This document shows positions 13,101-23,815 of a stretch of 64,000 bases of DNA, piece by piece. The stretch is from NCBI GenBank assembly GCA_026874595.1, contig CM049318.1, positions 60,916,250 through 60,980,249 on the forward strand, written 5' to 3'. The notes below the pieces were generated by a model that saw only the letters and a program-made list of their open reading frames with translations, made no database searches and was not told where the DNA came from. Both the position numbers and the translations under genes were made by a program. Source of the DNA: Sipunculus nudus (taxonomy: Eukaryota > Annelida > Sipuncula > Golfingiida > Sipunculidae). The stretch's first letter is position 1. Each line of letters starts with the position of its first letter.

Positions 13101-15481
13101 TGGCCCAAGGTACCCAATTCAGAAGACTTGTACTTGGGCCGAAATACAACCCTAAAGTCAACCAGGCTTATCAAAATTCCCCTTTAAGGCTTTTGTTACT
13201 AAAAATAAATCTGAAAATCTCAGAGAAAACGCTCCTGTTCTCACCAAAAATAAATGCTACCAGTTTTAAATCATTTTATATACATTTCTGCACATCTCTG
13301 GACAGGGTTAGCAAATTTTAGACAGGAAGGTTTTAATCATAGGTTAAAACCTGGGTTTAATTGCCCTGCTTAAAACATATAATAGGCCAGTTTTAAACAC
13401 CAACTTTGAGTAAACCCACCAGGCTGCCCCTGAACTCTATTTCTAGGTCATCACTTGGGCTTATTCTCGGTGTTTGCAATATACGTGATATCAGTTCTAA
13501 GATTGTTTTTCTGAACTTATACATGTACGCTTCTTGACATTTGCATATCTCACTAACCCAATGTACAAAGGGCCAAAAGCAATCATGTTTAAGCTCGTTA
13601 ATAATATAATTATAGCTCAGATATTGTTACAGTCACTCACCAGTGGTCTCTGCCAATGACTTGGACCCTTCCCCATTAAACAATATATTTTTTAATACAA
13701 ATCCCTGGGTTGGTGCCACGATACTGCAAGGTCCACCCTCCAGCTGCTGCAAGGCTGTCGGCTCGTCACGACTGAAGATAAAACCTGGAAGAAACCATAA
13801 GACTGTGTCATTGGCTACACTCGGCTCACTGACTGTGATGACATCATAAGATCTGGTGTGTATTCACAGAGCCAAAGAGCTCTAGCTTCATTTTATCTAG
13901 AAGACACAGCGCAGAAGGCACAGCAATTGTTGTGGCCCCATGTGTTGGATGGCTGGCCCAGTGACCTGCCCACTTGTTACACATCAATTGTTACAGCCTG
14001 CAGGGTGCATGTATTACATTTTGAGCTGGATGAGCCAAGAGGCGGAGGCAAGCAATGATGATGTAATACATGTTCACCAATGGCTGTGTAATCAGTGCTC
14101 AATGAGGGCAGTGTATAAGTATATCAATAATACAGATTGTTGTTGTGTAATTCGTGTAAGGGAAGGCTGTGTGTTATCCCGCCACGTACAGACTCCATTT
14201 ATCTGTGATATGGAGTCTGACCGTCTGGCGGTGAGAGTTCACCCTGCGGTACATGGAGGGACCTTGAACATAAAAAACCACTGCTTGTTGTGCGATAGAG
14301 AAGCAATCTTGTATTTATATATACAAATAAACTTTATATGTATCAAATTAAATCGATGTATCACCTTTATGTGTGCCTGTAAATGTTTTTTATCCTTTGA
14401 ACTGCCGGGTTCAGTTGTTGCATGAGCAACTAGACACCACCAGAAAAGGAATCTCATGCAAATGAGGTGGGCAATCTATGCAAAAGAGGAATGGGGGGGG
14501 GGGGGGGCTTTTCCCAGGAATGCCTGTGCCGTGCACTAGGATAGACCATATTTTCATAAGCATCCTTCCCATCATACATCGCGTGTTGTCAATGATGCTC
14601 ATTTCCTGTTAGCTGTTCCAACTTGAAGGCTCCAGCGGCCCGACGGAGACGAAGTAATATCTGACTTCATTCAGAGTAAGTGCTCATACTTTATCACATA
14701 CTGATCATTCAACAAAAGTTTTAATCCCAAGGGAGTCCAAGCATCGGTAACAATAATAATATGTGGGGTTTGACTGGTGTCCTCACATTACACAAGGCAT
14801 ATACGTGTTTTAGGGGTTGCACGGATCCTTACAACCTTGGATAGTATAGACTCTCCCCGCCAGAGGCTGTAGCACTTGATCATTGTTTACTATATATGTC
14901 AGTGCTGCAAGACTGCAGCAAGGTGTGTGTGTGTGGGGGGGGGGGGGGGGGGGCTGTACTATGTCAACTATACTTCATTTTTTTTAGTCTATTATAAGAA
15001 TTAATGTTTTGAATAAGAGTACTGGTAAACAATTAAATTCAAAAGAAAATTATTCATCTGGTGATGTCATTTCAGTAACTGGTTTCAGAATTTGGCATTT
15101 AGAATTTTAGTAGGCGTTTTGACTTTTGTGGTGTGGGGTGGACCGTCACGTGTCGCCCCCTATTGGAGCTATCATTAACCAAAACGATCATAACATTTAT
15201 CACAACACGTTACCAATTACATATTCGTCTCCTATTTATCACTAGTCTGTTTAATCAACACTTGAAATGGCCTAGTACTTCCTAGAGTCTATATAAAATA
15301 TCTCTAAGTATATGCTTTTGATACTGCACGGTCATACTGATAAATACAAACCCTGAGTCCAGCGCCTGAAGACGTCGTGTTTGATGTCGCCGCCCCAAAG
15401 TAGTGTCCGCAGTTCTGTCACAGTACCAGGTGCCATCTGGCGGAACTCTGAGGTAGTTACGGGTCTTGAGGATTCAGCCAT
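1112..15481 (-). CDS. MINDY3: MINDY3 (FAM188A/CARP) deubiquitinase, ten exons, C-terminus off the left edge
   Basis: MINDY-family cysteine deubiquitinases trim K48-linked polyubiquitin chains; MINDY3 is the member with an EF-hand-like insert. Exons in transcript order: 15481-15352, 13784-13641, 12879-12681, 12201-12087, 9850-9777, 9204-9125, 7381-7311, 4323-4243, 3345-3273, 1187-1112. All junctions are GT-AG and the phases join without a frameshift, giving 347 complete codons plus two bases of residue 348. Landmarks: GGPC with catalytic Cys63, a PKKRKL nuclear-localisation-like stretch at 143-148, SETHLTV with catalytic His291, and an EF-hand-like loop from Asp320 (DPEGNGFIS). The human protein is about 445 residues, so roughly 95 C-terminal residues lie beyond position 1. 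The start was chosen because MAESSR begins a frame that aligns with the family N-terminus. Introns carry several repeats. Family assignment is from remembered similarity and is strong. Confidence 0.95.
1482..2684. repeat. 171-bp satellite array, seven copies
   Basis: The anchor GACCTTGCCA recurs at 1543, 1714, 1891, 2062, 2233, 2404 and 2575. Spacing is 171 bp, except for one 177-bp step caused by a duplicated GTGTAA. Copies are nearly identical, so the expansion is recent. The array lies in the intron between MINDY3 exons 9 and 10. The 171-bp length matches human alpha satellite only by coincidence. Confidence 0.92.
3273..3345 (-). CDS. MINDY3: MINDY3 exon 9, first half of EF-hand-like loop
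   Basis: Encodes EEHLVVRETPDLIAKKTFSQ and FDPE; Gly323 is split across the junction. It is the entry into the EF-hand-like insert that sets MINDY3 apart from MINDY1, 2 and 4. The acceptor is TTTTAAG, with no pyrimidine at -3, and the donor is GTAAGC. Confidence 0.9.
4243..4323 (-). CDS. MINDY3: MINDY3 exon 8, catalytic histidine exon
   Basis: 27 complete codons encode VGWNLKNPKYPIWLLGSETH and LTVLFSK. The His of SETHLTV is the second catalytic residue of the MINDY fold. The acceptor is CTGTAG and the donor GTAAGG. Length is 81 nt, phase 0 to phase 0. Confidence 0.95.
4519..5414 (-). mobile_element. Helitron-like non-autonomous element A
   Basis: Read on the minus strand, it starts at TC of TTGTATCCGCCAAAA and ends in a 13-bp-stem hairpin (4524-4554) followed by TCTAG, with T next in the flank. 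TC...hairpin...CTRR inserted between A and T is the Helitron pattern. The interior holds two tandem units, each with the palindrome GGTGGCGCCACC, and no coding frame of note. The related family at 10351 has inverted ends, so a TIR transposon is the alternative. Confidence 0.6.
5721..6248 (-). mobile_element. Helitron-like non-autonomous element B, shorter copy
   Basis: It has the same ends as element A: CTAG at 5721-5724, a hairpin at 5726-5756 with arms GTAGTCG and CGACTAC, and a far end TTTGGCAGATACAA. It is about 370 bp shorter than A, with one interior unit missing. It lies in the same MINDY3 intron and the same orientation. Confidence 0.6.
6645..6831 (+). repeat. Dispersed repeat, copy 1
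   Basis: About 185 bp with an inverted, roughly 85% similar copy at 24943-25102 in CTSZ intron 1. Shared landmarks include GAAACATACCTAT, GGTGTCTT and CCATAAACTTTGCCATTTT. I recognise no named family. Confidence 0.7.
7311..7381 (-). CDS. MINDY3: MINDY3 exon 7
   Basis: Encodes KLQGIHGQATVGFLSLLEHL and RYCE, matching the LLGIHEQ-AVGFL segment of MINDY3. The acceptor is TTTTTCAG and the donor GTAAGA. Length is 71 nt and it ends in phase 0. Confidence 0.95.
8669..8842. mobile_element. 174-bp foldback (MITE-like palindrome)
   Basis: The arms GCTCTCATTAGTCTGAT (from about 8745) and ATCAGACCAATGAGAGC (to about 8794) pair almost perfectly. Pairing extends outward through TTTTAAACATGCGACACCC / GGGTGTTGTATGTTTAAAA to ATTGCATTGTGCAT / ATGCACAATTCAAT. 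The loop is about 22 bases. It is flanked by three degenerate copies of a CAGTGGTTATACACTGCAG-containing repeat (about 8540, 8900 and 9045). Confidence 0.7.
9125..9204 (-). CDS. MINDY3: MINDY3 exon 6
   Basis: Encodes SQSVTNLMLTGRAVSNVWDN and then DKEVEGL, matching the conserved SQSL-INLLLTGHAVSNVWD region. The acceptor is TTTTCAG and the donor GTAAGT. Length is 80 nt. A short GAATCAGAGT-type repeat begins about 15 bases upstream of the acceptor. Confidence 0.95.
9219..9290. repeat. Short GAATCAGAGT-type tandem repeat
   Basis: About seven 10-base units (AGTGAATCAG and AGTGTATCAG variants) start 15 bases upstream of the MINDY3 exon 6 acceptor, on the intron side. Confidence 0.8.
9777..9850 (-). 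CDS. MINDY3: MINDY3 exon 5 (its acceptor edge is the founder of a minisatellite)
   Basis: Encodes GIEQIKNEVEDPREALIDGI followed by YGHG, matching the GIENIKNE...YGHG segment of the family. The acceptor CTTTTTCAG and the first 24 exon bases also form the repeat unit of the array at 9827-10235, which lies in the upstream intron. The donor is AG/GTAAGT. Length is 74 nt. Confidence 0.93.
9827..10235 (-). repeat. 52-bp minisatellite founded on MINDY3 exon 5 acceptor
   Basis: About eight tandem units of 52-53 bp. The unit contains the first 24 exon bases (9827-9850), the acceptor CAG and about 25 intron bases. On the plus strand, landmarks such as TTTATTTGCTCCATACCCTG and AACCAATCACTGAAG recur. 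Only the copy at the exon codes for GIEQIKNE; the intronic copies are diverged. Confidence 0.9.
10351..12009 (+). mobile_element. Non-autonomous DNA element with GTATCCCCAGACA ends
   Basis: The left end TGTATCCCCAGACA and right end TTTGTCTGGGGATACAA are inverted repeats. The interior has a 285-bp tandem repeat (about 10470-11350) rich in TGACCTTTGACCT, then a segment with GGTGGCGCCACC near 11683 that is shared with 27940-28872 in opposite orientation. There is no transposase. It lies in the MINDY3 intron between exons 5 and 4. Confidence 0.7.
10470..11400. repeat. 285-bp tandem repeat with DR1 motifs
   Basis: Roughly three and a half copies start near 10470, 10757, 11039 and 11325. Each has TGACCTTGACCTTTGACC followed about 140 bp later by TGACCTTCACCTTTGACC. 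TGACCTTTGACCT at 10496-10508 is a perfect DR1 (two AGGTCA half-sites, one-base spacer) on the minus strand. Confidence 0.88.
12087..12201 (-). CDS. MINDY3: MINDY3 exon 4
   Basis: Encodes KYCNYTQSQQLQDALDEYIS and then GDYGVLLFLYSLVLTK, matching the conserved YGVLLFLYS core segment of MINDY3. The acceptor is ATTACAG and the donor GTAGGT. Length is 115 nt and it ends in phase 0. Confidence 0.95.
12681..12879 (-). CDS. MINDY3: MINDY3 exon 3, acidic/basic linker
   Basis: Starts with SDVNKILSSALAEIL, the helix that follows the catalytic segment, then a low-complexity hydrophilic linker ending SPKKRKLSHECFHKYL. PKKRKL looks like a classical monopartite nuclear import signal. The linker is the least conserved part of the family, so the exact function here is inference. 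Length is 199 nt, with an AG acceptor and a GTAAGC donor. Confidence 0.9.
13641..13784 (-). CDS. MINDY3: MINDY3 exon 2, catalytic cysteine exon
   Basis: Encodes GFIFSRDEPTALQQLEGGPC and the helix after it. The Cys of GGPC is the nucleophile of MINDY deubiquitinases. The acceptor is TTCCAG and the donor GTGAGT. Length is 144 nt, phase 1 to phase 1. Confidence 0.95.
13785..15351. other. MINDY3 intron 1, no gene recognised
   Basis: It holds two long G runs (14493-14507 and 14935-14953) and a CTCCAGCGGCCCGACGG patch near 14628, but no coding segment I can support. The 161-residue open frame at 13940-14425 overlaps exon 2's intron side on the other strand and resembles nothing. Confidence 0.5.
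15352..15481 (-). CDS. MINDY3: MINDY3 exon 1 (start codon, N-terminus)
   Basis: The ATG is at 15481-15479. There are 43 codons plus one base, ending in FRRWTQ and splitting the following Gly codon. The donor is AGG followed by GTTTGT, weaker than the GTAAGT seen elsewhere in the gene. The RRWTQ/GF junction matches the RWTQGF motif of the family. Confidence 0.9.
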
Positions 15482-15636
15482 CTGGCTTTCCGACACAAGT
15501 TTCTGCTGTCAAAACCCAGATATAATGGAATGTTTGAAACTGGAGAAAGATGAGCCTGGTTGCTCTTTTTGATTTTCGAACCGCTATTTTGTGAGGGTGT
15601 TACGTGCATTTGATAACACGCTAGCAAAGGTTTAGC

Positions 15637-15647
15637 ACGCATGCGCA
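15637..15647. promoter_or_regulatory. NRF1-like palindromic site upstream of MINDY3
   Basis: ACGCATGCGCA, a close match to the NRF1 consensus (GCGCATGCGC), lies about 160 bases upstream of the MINDY3 start codon, where housekeeping promoters commonly carry such a site. Function is inferred. Confidence 0.4.
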
Positions 15648-18600
15648 TTTCGTTTAAACTAATAGGACGACAGTTTTAAAAGTAAATGTAGAGTAAAGGG
15701 CAATAATTTTTATAATTATATGAATCAGACTTCATGTTGATTTGGTAGCGAATTCCTCGATAGGAATCATGAATAATTATACAACCTTCGAAGATAGTAG
15801 ATTGGAAATGTATTTTAAAATTTCATTTACATAATTCAGCATTAAGCACATACATAGGCCTAAAAAATTAAATAATTTAATCATGTTTCTCATGCAGTTT
15901 GGTCTCGGCTTATACTTTTCAGTATTAGTGTGCTATTTGCCGGGGGGGGGGGGGGAGGGGTTCCTAAATGTATCGCTATAAGCAGCTTTTTGACTCATAA
16001 TAGTTACTTTGTGTACATTTCCCATAGTGTACACTTCACTTCATACAAGAACAGGAATTCACAGCTGTTTATGCAAATAGAAACATATTTGAATAAACGA
16101 AAAATTGAAAACAGGAATTATATACCTGCAGAAGTAACATGATTTATCAGCCTACTTAGACATAATATTAATAATTATTATTATAATAATAATCTTCTTG
16201 TATACAGTGGCAATGCATGCTCCGAAACGCTGTATACACACGTACACGCACACACATATATATATAAGCCAACATTTTATGCATGAGAATATAAATATGG
16301 TAAAATGCCACGTACATGTTGTAGTCAAATATTTAAATATCGTCAGTAACATCAAATACATCTGAATCAATGATAAATCTTGATATTAATTTCATAAAAA
16401 TTGCCCGACTTCAACTGCTGATATTGATTTTCGCATATGGGATCTTATTTTCTGTGACATCGACGGAAAAATTATTTATACATAAGCCTCTAGATGGCGC
16501 TTTAACAAAGCGCAGCGGCTGGCGGCTTCAAATAATCCATTCAAAAGGCCTATATATAAGGACCTGTGTAATTAATATTTTTTTTTATTATTTTGTATCA
16601 TGTTTTTGATGTATTAATCTAAAAAAAATTAGTTTTAATTACCCGTTATCGAATTAGGTGTTTTTTCTCACCATTATTGTGACAAAGTTATGAAATAGGT
16701 TAATGTGATGTATAGGCCAAAAAAGTGCATGTTACTACATTAACTTTGCTCAGTCTTTTCTTTCTAATATAAAGTGTATGACACACCTTATATTCATCCA
16801 GATACAGTTCTGTGATCGATTTAACTTGGTAGGATATTATTCAGGCTAAACTGTATTATACTCCTGAATCATGAGTTAAAGTTTCCACGGCCTATATGCA
16901 AGGCATTAGCAATCACCTTATTGTGAGTTGACGTGTACGATTTCATAACAGTAAACTAGCTAATCTCAAAATAGCCGCTCCCATTTTCCGCGGATCGTTA
17001 CTTTGTCTTTTTTTTCGTGAACGTACACGAAGTCTCCGGTATTAATTTTCCAATTATCGCTCTTGCCTCAGTTCCTTATTTAAAAGATATCATTACTGTT
17101 AGGAGCATGAATCAAAATTGTAATTCTGATTCATAAACGTATTATGGCTTATTGCAATTAAAATTTTAAACTGCGTATTATTAATATACGAGCTTTTCTA
17201 TCCTTTTTCAGGGTTGGCTCGAGCCGGTAAATTAAAAAAAATCTTTCGCTCGATCAATATATGGGAAACTGTGCGTAAAACAATTTATTTTTATGTAGCC
17301 TAAACGAGTTTTTGCAACGCTTTAATTGGACGATAGATCATAAAAAAGAGGGCCTTGTATGGTTTGATTTTAAGAATAAAAATTACTAAATAATATGCAG
17401 GGTTAATAGAAAGGGGCAAACTTTCCCCTCTGAGGAAAGAGAGAAGATGAATGATGACGTAAGCAAATATGTGGTGAAATTATCAATTTTTTTTCTGAAG
17501 AGTACGGTAGCGGAGATGCATGGGCTTATCCGGGCGGAGTTTGTGTGCCGGACTTGTTTTGCTTGGAAACTTCAGGATTCAGCCAAAGTGAATAAACAGC
17601 GTGAGAAAATACACAGATTACTCGGCAAGTTTATATAACTTTAAAACAAATGGAATGAGGATGCCACCGTCACAGTTCTATAATCATCCTTTTACCATAA
17701 ACACTGGAGCTCCTCACTTGAAAATACAGGTCTGCATGTGTCAAAACCAATGGTACGTGGATATCTTCAAGGATTTTTTTTTGTCGTTAGGAACAGATGT
17801 ATGCTGCAGTGAACCAAGTACTTGTAGGAAAACACAGGGGTTCCTTCCTTCAAGACTACATGTAGACTAGTTAAAATGCCTTGGAAATGTAATAGGAAAT
17901 GGTCATAAATTGTCACACAAGCTGTATAATACTCCATATTATGAACTTACTATTGTAACCTATACACGTCACCATGGTTACGGCAGAATATGTTAGAGTC
18001 ACCACAAGGATAAGCCCATTTTATCTAGTTTCAGGTGCTGCAATCAAAGTTGTGACACAGTTAAAGGGTGCCTTTCCTACATGTATGGAAAGGCGGCCTA
18101 ATAGTTTTGGATAAATGGTACAATAATGATTGCTGCAGTGCCCTCTGGTAGTTATTTCCAGAATGAAAAAAAAAAACAGGTTTCGAGATACTTTATATTT
18201 TAACAACACACACCCTCACACACACCTCTCTCTCTCTCTGCTTCCCTCTCTCGAACTGCAAGTGTTTCCCCAGCAACACAATCACTGCATTCACCCATTT
18301 TCTGTTTTGGATTCAAGGGATTACAATTTAGAACAGGCCAGAGAGCTAAAAATGCAGGGAAATCCTCAAAGTGCGTCAGTAAAAAGCTTGAAAGGGGCAA
18401 TAATGAAAATCACAGGTGTGTTCATTTTCGTTATATCGTCTTAACAGACCACCGCACACTGTCAACTGTTATGCCCCCTGCCAACACTAACTGTCACCCA
18501 CTGCCGCTACTTTAACTCACGGCAATGGGATGTATCTTCATTATTTGATGAAAAACGATGCGAGATTTGACGAGATATCAAATGACGCTATCAAATGCTG

Positions 18601-18890
18601 AAAATTATAGGTCATTAGCAAAATAAATGACAAAATTATAGCCATTTCTTTGAAAGGACAAATGGTATTATTTGACGACGAAAGGTGCGAGATATGACGA
18701 GATATGCACATATATCACTTTAACTAGATAAAGCTTCTGGAACAATAAAAAAAGACTAGACATCCCAAAGCAAAAAAAAAAAAGGACCAGATATAGGCAA
18801 TTGTTCGAAATCTCGAATATTCTCGTTTGGTGGGGAAAAAAATGTTGCAGAAGCAAGCATTTCATAAAGCATGACATGAATATTCCATTT

Positions 18891-18929
<39 letters not shown>
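18891..18929. repeat. (CA)n(TA)n microsatellite
   Basis: Compound dinucleotide repeat: about 9 CA units followed by about 10 TA units. Confidence 0.95.
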
Positions 18930-20789
18930 CGGTGTCCATACAGGTGTTAGAGTACTCCTTCATATAATTATATATAGATCTACAGCCTGTCAGGGCGTAA
19001 GTAATATTTTCCACTGAATATTTGTAAATCAAAGCGTTATCCAATACCTTGAAATCATGTTTCATGGAATCATAAGCACCTATACCAGCTACTGCTTATA
19101 TACGTCATGAACCCCTGATATCTATATGTGCATATTAATTAATCCATGCGTCACATGTCCATTAATGAAAAAGTCGGTGGAGTCTTTTCATTTGCATAAT
19201 TGTACGTCACGCTTTAACTAAATGCCGTGATAACTGAATAACCTACGCTCTGTTAGGAAATTTTAAGAACCAAATACTGAGAACTTATCTGAAAAACATT
19301 CTTCACGTCCATGCAGTAAGGTGGTGACAGAAAGAGTTTAACTTCCTTGTTTAGCAGTAGGTATGAACTGTATGCAAGACGAGTATTTTTTTTAATTCTT
19401 GTTCTCTTTTATCCTGTTTTAGCTCTCTTTCATATTAACTAATAAAAATATCTCTTTTATATAAACTAACTAAGATAAATTAAAAGAAACAAACTTTACG
19501 TGATCGATTATAATGGAAATATTGTACTTCTATATATAATTATGTGCATTTGATGAACAAAACCAGCAAATCAGGATCCATTGACCTCTGGGGTATAAAT
19601 GTAAATAACCAAGGCTGATATAGAACGGAACCGGGTCCAGTCGCCCCCCCCCCCCTTTTTTTCAACCGCTGCAACCTATTTTTTAAGGCCATTTTTTTGC
19701 GGACTGGCCCCTTTTTCGGACCTGGGGGCTTTCCTTTTAGGTTTAGCCATTAAACTTGTCATTAGCCCCCGTGGGTTGGACCCCCTCCTTTCCTAAATCC
19801 TAGATCTGCAACTGTAGAAAATATTTAGAATGAGTAACTAACGTGAAAGCGCCATCTTTTGTGCACCGGTATTTCATTTTCTCCATGCATGTAATAACTT
19901 GATACTGTTATTAATAATTTAAAGCTGCAAGACGAGCCACCTAGCTGGAATTCTGTGAAATTAAAAAAAAATAATTTCCAGTAAAATGTAAAAGACAACT
20001 TGGACAACAAAAACTGGATAGTTATAACATTGCCAGCACTGATGGCGCGCTCCCTCTTTTTCTACCAACAAAAATCTGGGATATGTATGGGAAACTATGC
20101 GTTATACCGATGACAGGGGTCGTAATAACGCCTTAATTTCCGCAAGTCTCAGACATGCAGGCAAACATGTGCACGGAAAGGTATTTTTCATTTTGCACCA
20201 ATCGCTGGGTATGAACACCTAAATACATGTTTTCCACATTAGTATAGTTGATATAAGTAAGACAAACATGACACAGTATAACGAAATATTTTACAGATGA
20301 TGTTACAACGACTCACAATATTTCCTATATTTTCCTATAAAAATGGTCTATAATTTATTATACTTTCCGGCATTCAGGCCATCAACTTCAAAATTGTCCA
20401 TTTTTTTCACTGCACATTCGTGTTTCTGTTATATCAGTTTTAATATTGAAAACATTCAGTTCTTTATGCACGCAAGTGTGCATGTATTATAAGGAGGCAT
20501 GTAAGATGGCAGAATTAGGTTTACACCGAACGAAGTTTGATAAAATGATAGGAAGCATCTTTAGCTGAAGGGCATTTTTTCTACGGAAAGGCAAACCTGC
20601 ATTAATGCCTTACCGCTGGAAAAGTGAGAATTTCATTGTATTACGATCCCTGGTTGAAACGTGGTAATACCTAAAACCTAAATACCTAAAATATATATGT
20701 CTTTATTCGTACAAGGAAGTACAGTACATTATATGCAATGAAAAGAAATATGAAATAAATGAAAGATATACAGAAAGAAGGAAGGAAAA

Positions 20790-21905
20790 ATGAAAGTTCA
20801 GTCCGTTCCTATTACAAAATCGGTTGATAATAAATCAATTAGCGTTTTAACCTCATCGGAGGTCAAATGCGAGGTACATATCCCATCTTTGCATTCTATC
20901 AATTCTGACAGTAAATCTATGTTAATGGATGTTGTTTCCATCATCAACTGTCTCTTAAGTATCTTTATATTTCTAATGTCGCGTTGTATGCATGGTTGTG
21001 CATCTGACTTTTCAGATATCGTAAGTTGCCTCCAAGTACACCAATTGAGGTATAATGAGCTCTTTTTGTCCGAAAATTTACAAAATCATTTGCAACATGT
21101 ATGTTCAGAAATAAATTTATAAAGCGTGAGCTGATTATATTATCAGAGCCGGAGAGCCCGCCAATCCATGTACAATATTCTTGTGCGAGTTATATGGCAA
21201 GTGCCATAGGTGACGCATGCAGAGCCTTATTATATGATGTACGACTTATGCTTTAATAACCAGGTTTGACAGCCGTAAAAGGAACAACAATAAGAGTGAA
21301 ATGGCCTGTTCTTAACCTTGCTATAGACAGACATCCGAAATGCGCCGTTAAGGTGTTAAAGCTTGCAATAAATTTGATTCTTTTACCGAAGACGTCATTG
21401 TTATCTGACAAGTTCCAAGTTACTGTATTACCCAAGTACTGTACAGAACCCTGCCATTCTAGGGCTACACCATTTAAAACGATCTTATCTGATCTAGCTG
21501 GAAACACCCTATTAAAATTACACATTTTGTTTTCTTTGCGTTATATAACATATCAAATTCTTCGGCAAACGTTTCACATTCTTTAACCATCTGTTGAAGC
21601 CCCGGCCGACTCGGACATAAGAGCGTAAGATCATCCGCATAGCCAACAGCACCAGCAAAATAATTTCCAATATAACATCATATTCCCTTATTTGTGAGAC
21701 GTTTTAAAAGCTCGTCCATATAAATATTAAACAGAAGGGGGATAATACACCCACTTGGCGTACACCATTATTAGCACCAAACTGTTCAGATTCAACATCA
21801 TTCCATTTTGTCTTAATAACAGGTCTCTGGTAGATATCTGCTAGTATTCTAATGACAGTAGGTGAAACATTGCGTTTCAGGAGTAAATGGAACAACATTT
21901 GGTGC
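20790..21905 (-). pseudogene. LINE (non-LTR retrotransposon) reverse transcriptase relic
   Basis: Minus-strand pieces in shifting frames encode LLLKRNVSPTVIRILADIYQ, GVRQVGVLSPF (RT block 4, GVRQGGVLSP), NIYMDELLKRL, and GYADDLTLLCPSRPGLQQMV with the catalytic YADD box. They continue with IVLNGVALEWQGSVQYLGNT, typical of the RT thumb and post-RT region. Stops and frameshifts break it, and there is no endonuclease domain, so it is 5'-truncated at about 21905. The stretch 20790-21240 is probably its 3' part. The clade is not determined. Confidence 0.8.
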
Positions 21906-23700
21906 TATCCCTCATCGAGCTGCACGTGACGTTATGTATTAAGCTACCAGCACTTCTTGGCTCTTGCACACTTAATTGTTTAGATATATACTAGCTGTAT
22001 CCGCCCCTATCCTCTTTGTTCTATAAATGATGTCCTTTGGCTTGATATGATTTTTACATACATTAATCGAACTCGACGCCACAATCTTCACGCAGATTAT
22101 ACCGTCATTTCAAAACGCATAAATAATCGACGGTGTCAATACTGAAGACATTTTCATGATTTACGTTTGTCCTCATCGATTTCATCGATCGTTGTCTCTT
22201 GTCTCAGGCTTTTGAAATCACCAATAGGCCACACACACAAAAAAAATGGTCTATATGCATGGACTCTGGCAACAAAATATGGTGCGAGCAAACGTTTTAT
22301 TTTTCCTTTAAAAGTAGAGACACAATAGGCCTTATAGCAAGCATGCTTAGAGAATGCAAAAAAAAGTGCTTCATGATTTGAAATGGTCTATATGCTCAAC
22401 ACTTGATTTAGTCCATTTTCATAACTCTAAGAAATATTTCAGGGAATTTGTGCAAGCGTTTGAATAAGCAACTTTACCAAAGACCTGATCTTCTTTTGCC
22501 ATAAACAATCCAAGATAAATAAGAGCGTCGAATCCGTATTTTTTTTTGTATGGCCATAGGTCAAACTCCTTTTCTTTTAATATTAAGTGCACAAATGGAA
22601 ATAGATTAATAGATGCCATCAGGGTCGGAGTTAGTGGTGGGGCGGGGCTAGTAATTACAAATCCCCTTACAAACCAGTTGAGAAAATAATATTATATAGG
22701 CCTACGTGCACATTATTAAATATTTGAAAGTAATTAACCTTTTACTTTATATTATATTACTTGAGTTATTATACTTTTTTACCTTTATATGCATCAACAA
22801 AGATCCCCCCTTCCCCCTTCCCCCTTGCCACCTGCTTACCCTCCTTATATTGATAGCCTATTGTGGGCTTATAAATTAAATGAACATAACAGAGACTGAT
22901 TGTTCCTCTTTGGAACAAAAATGATAACGTAAAGTGGTTGAAACCTTATGTGTGTCTAAATGCTATACTTTACCTTACTACATTATATTTTCACATACAT
23001 CCACAAATTGGTCTGAAAACCTTAAAAAAACTGCGGCGGCTGAGAGTGGGGGGGGGGGGGGGAGCGGATTCCAGACCCCGGGTCATTTGTTCCGCTTATG
23101 CAACTAACAAGGTATGCAAATTCCCGTTTCTTTTTTATATAAACAGCTTAAAACATAAATCTTTAATTCACATCTTCCTTACATCGATCTATCCTTGATG
23201 GTCTAACAAAAATAATTATTAATATATGTAACCGGTCAAAGATCTAGGAAAATCTGATGTGCTCGAGTCCTATTCTAGCTGGTTCCTATATAAGTACTCA
23301 GTTTAAGTAGGTTAAACATCATCAGTCATATCGATGTATGAATTTCTTGACACGAGATCAGTGCCATGCCACAAATGAATGTTAATATATTTGTAGGCCT
23401 ACATATAGCGACAGCTTGTCACCCCAAACGTCGATTTTAGATGAACTGAATCCAGGCCCTTTCAGTTTATTTCCGAAGGCCTGATCGAGTGTCATGTTGT
23501 CATGGCTAAAGCCTATATATACATATCATATTGATCGAGACAGTATATCCCACTGAAAATCTATATTTTCTTCAACTTTTAGAATAAAAAACGAGCCAAC
23601 ATTACTCATCTCCTTAAATATATTTCCTCAACTCCGGTAAAAAAAGTAGGCCTATACCGGGTTTATCGGTTAGTTAATTTATATGTTTAAATAAATATAT
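21906..23700. other. Intergenic, no gene recognised
   Basis: AT-rich DNA with a G run at 23048-23062 and a C-rich CCCCCTTCCCCC patch at about 22805-22826. No exon-like segment was seen upstream of the CTSZ promoter. Confidence 0.5.
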
Positions 23701-23757
23701 CTGCTGAATTCTCCGTCCCTCCGGTAATTCTCCATGGTTTAGTGTGTACGGTTTACA

Positions 23758-23783
23758 TCATGTGACTTGCCCGCTCACATGAC
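23758..23783 (+). promoter_or_regulatory. Two inverted M-box/MiT-TFE E-boxes upstream of CTSZ
   Basis: TCATGTGAC at 23758-23766 and its inverted counterpart TCACATGAC at 23775-23783. TCATGTGA is the M-box type of E-box bound by MITF/TFEB-family factors, which drive lysosomal genes in vertebrates. The pair sits about 120-140 bases before the CTSZ start codon. Regulatory use is inference. Confidence 0.5.
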
Positions 23784-23815
23784 ACTTGCAGGTCCTGTGA
23801 CAACAACGCCGGCGT

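Larger units (their letters stand above)
15482..20780. other. Intergenic region upstream of MINDY3, no gene recognised
   Basis: It begins with the presumed MINDY3 promoter. It also holds TTA-rich and CA/TA microsatellites (18891-18929), G and C runs (15942-15960, 19644-19655) and a locally repeated TTTGACGA-GA-ATATGACGAGATAT motif near 18540-18710. The short frames at 17447-17870 look spurious. Confidence 0.5.

Noticed and set aside
13940-14425. 161-codon plus-strand frame in MINDY3 intron 1
   Set aside because: Antisense to a known intron, no family resemblance, and length within chance for this region.
17447-17870. Two plus-strand frames upstream of CTSZ that look mildly protein-like
   Set aside because: No recognisable domain, no convincing splice context, and composition close to the surrounding DNA.
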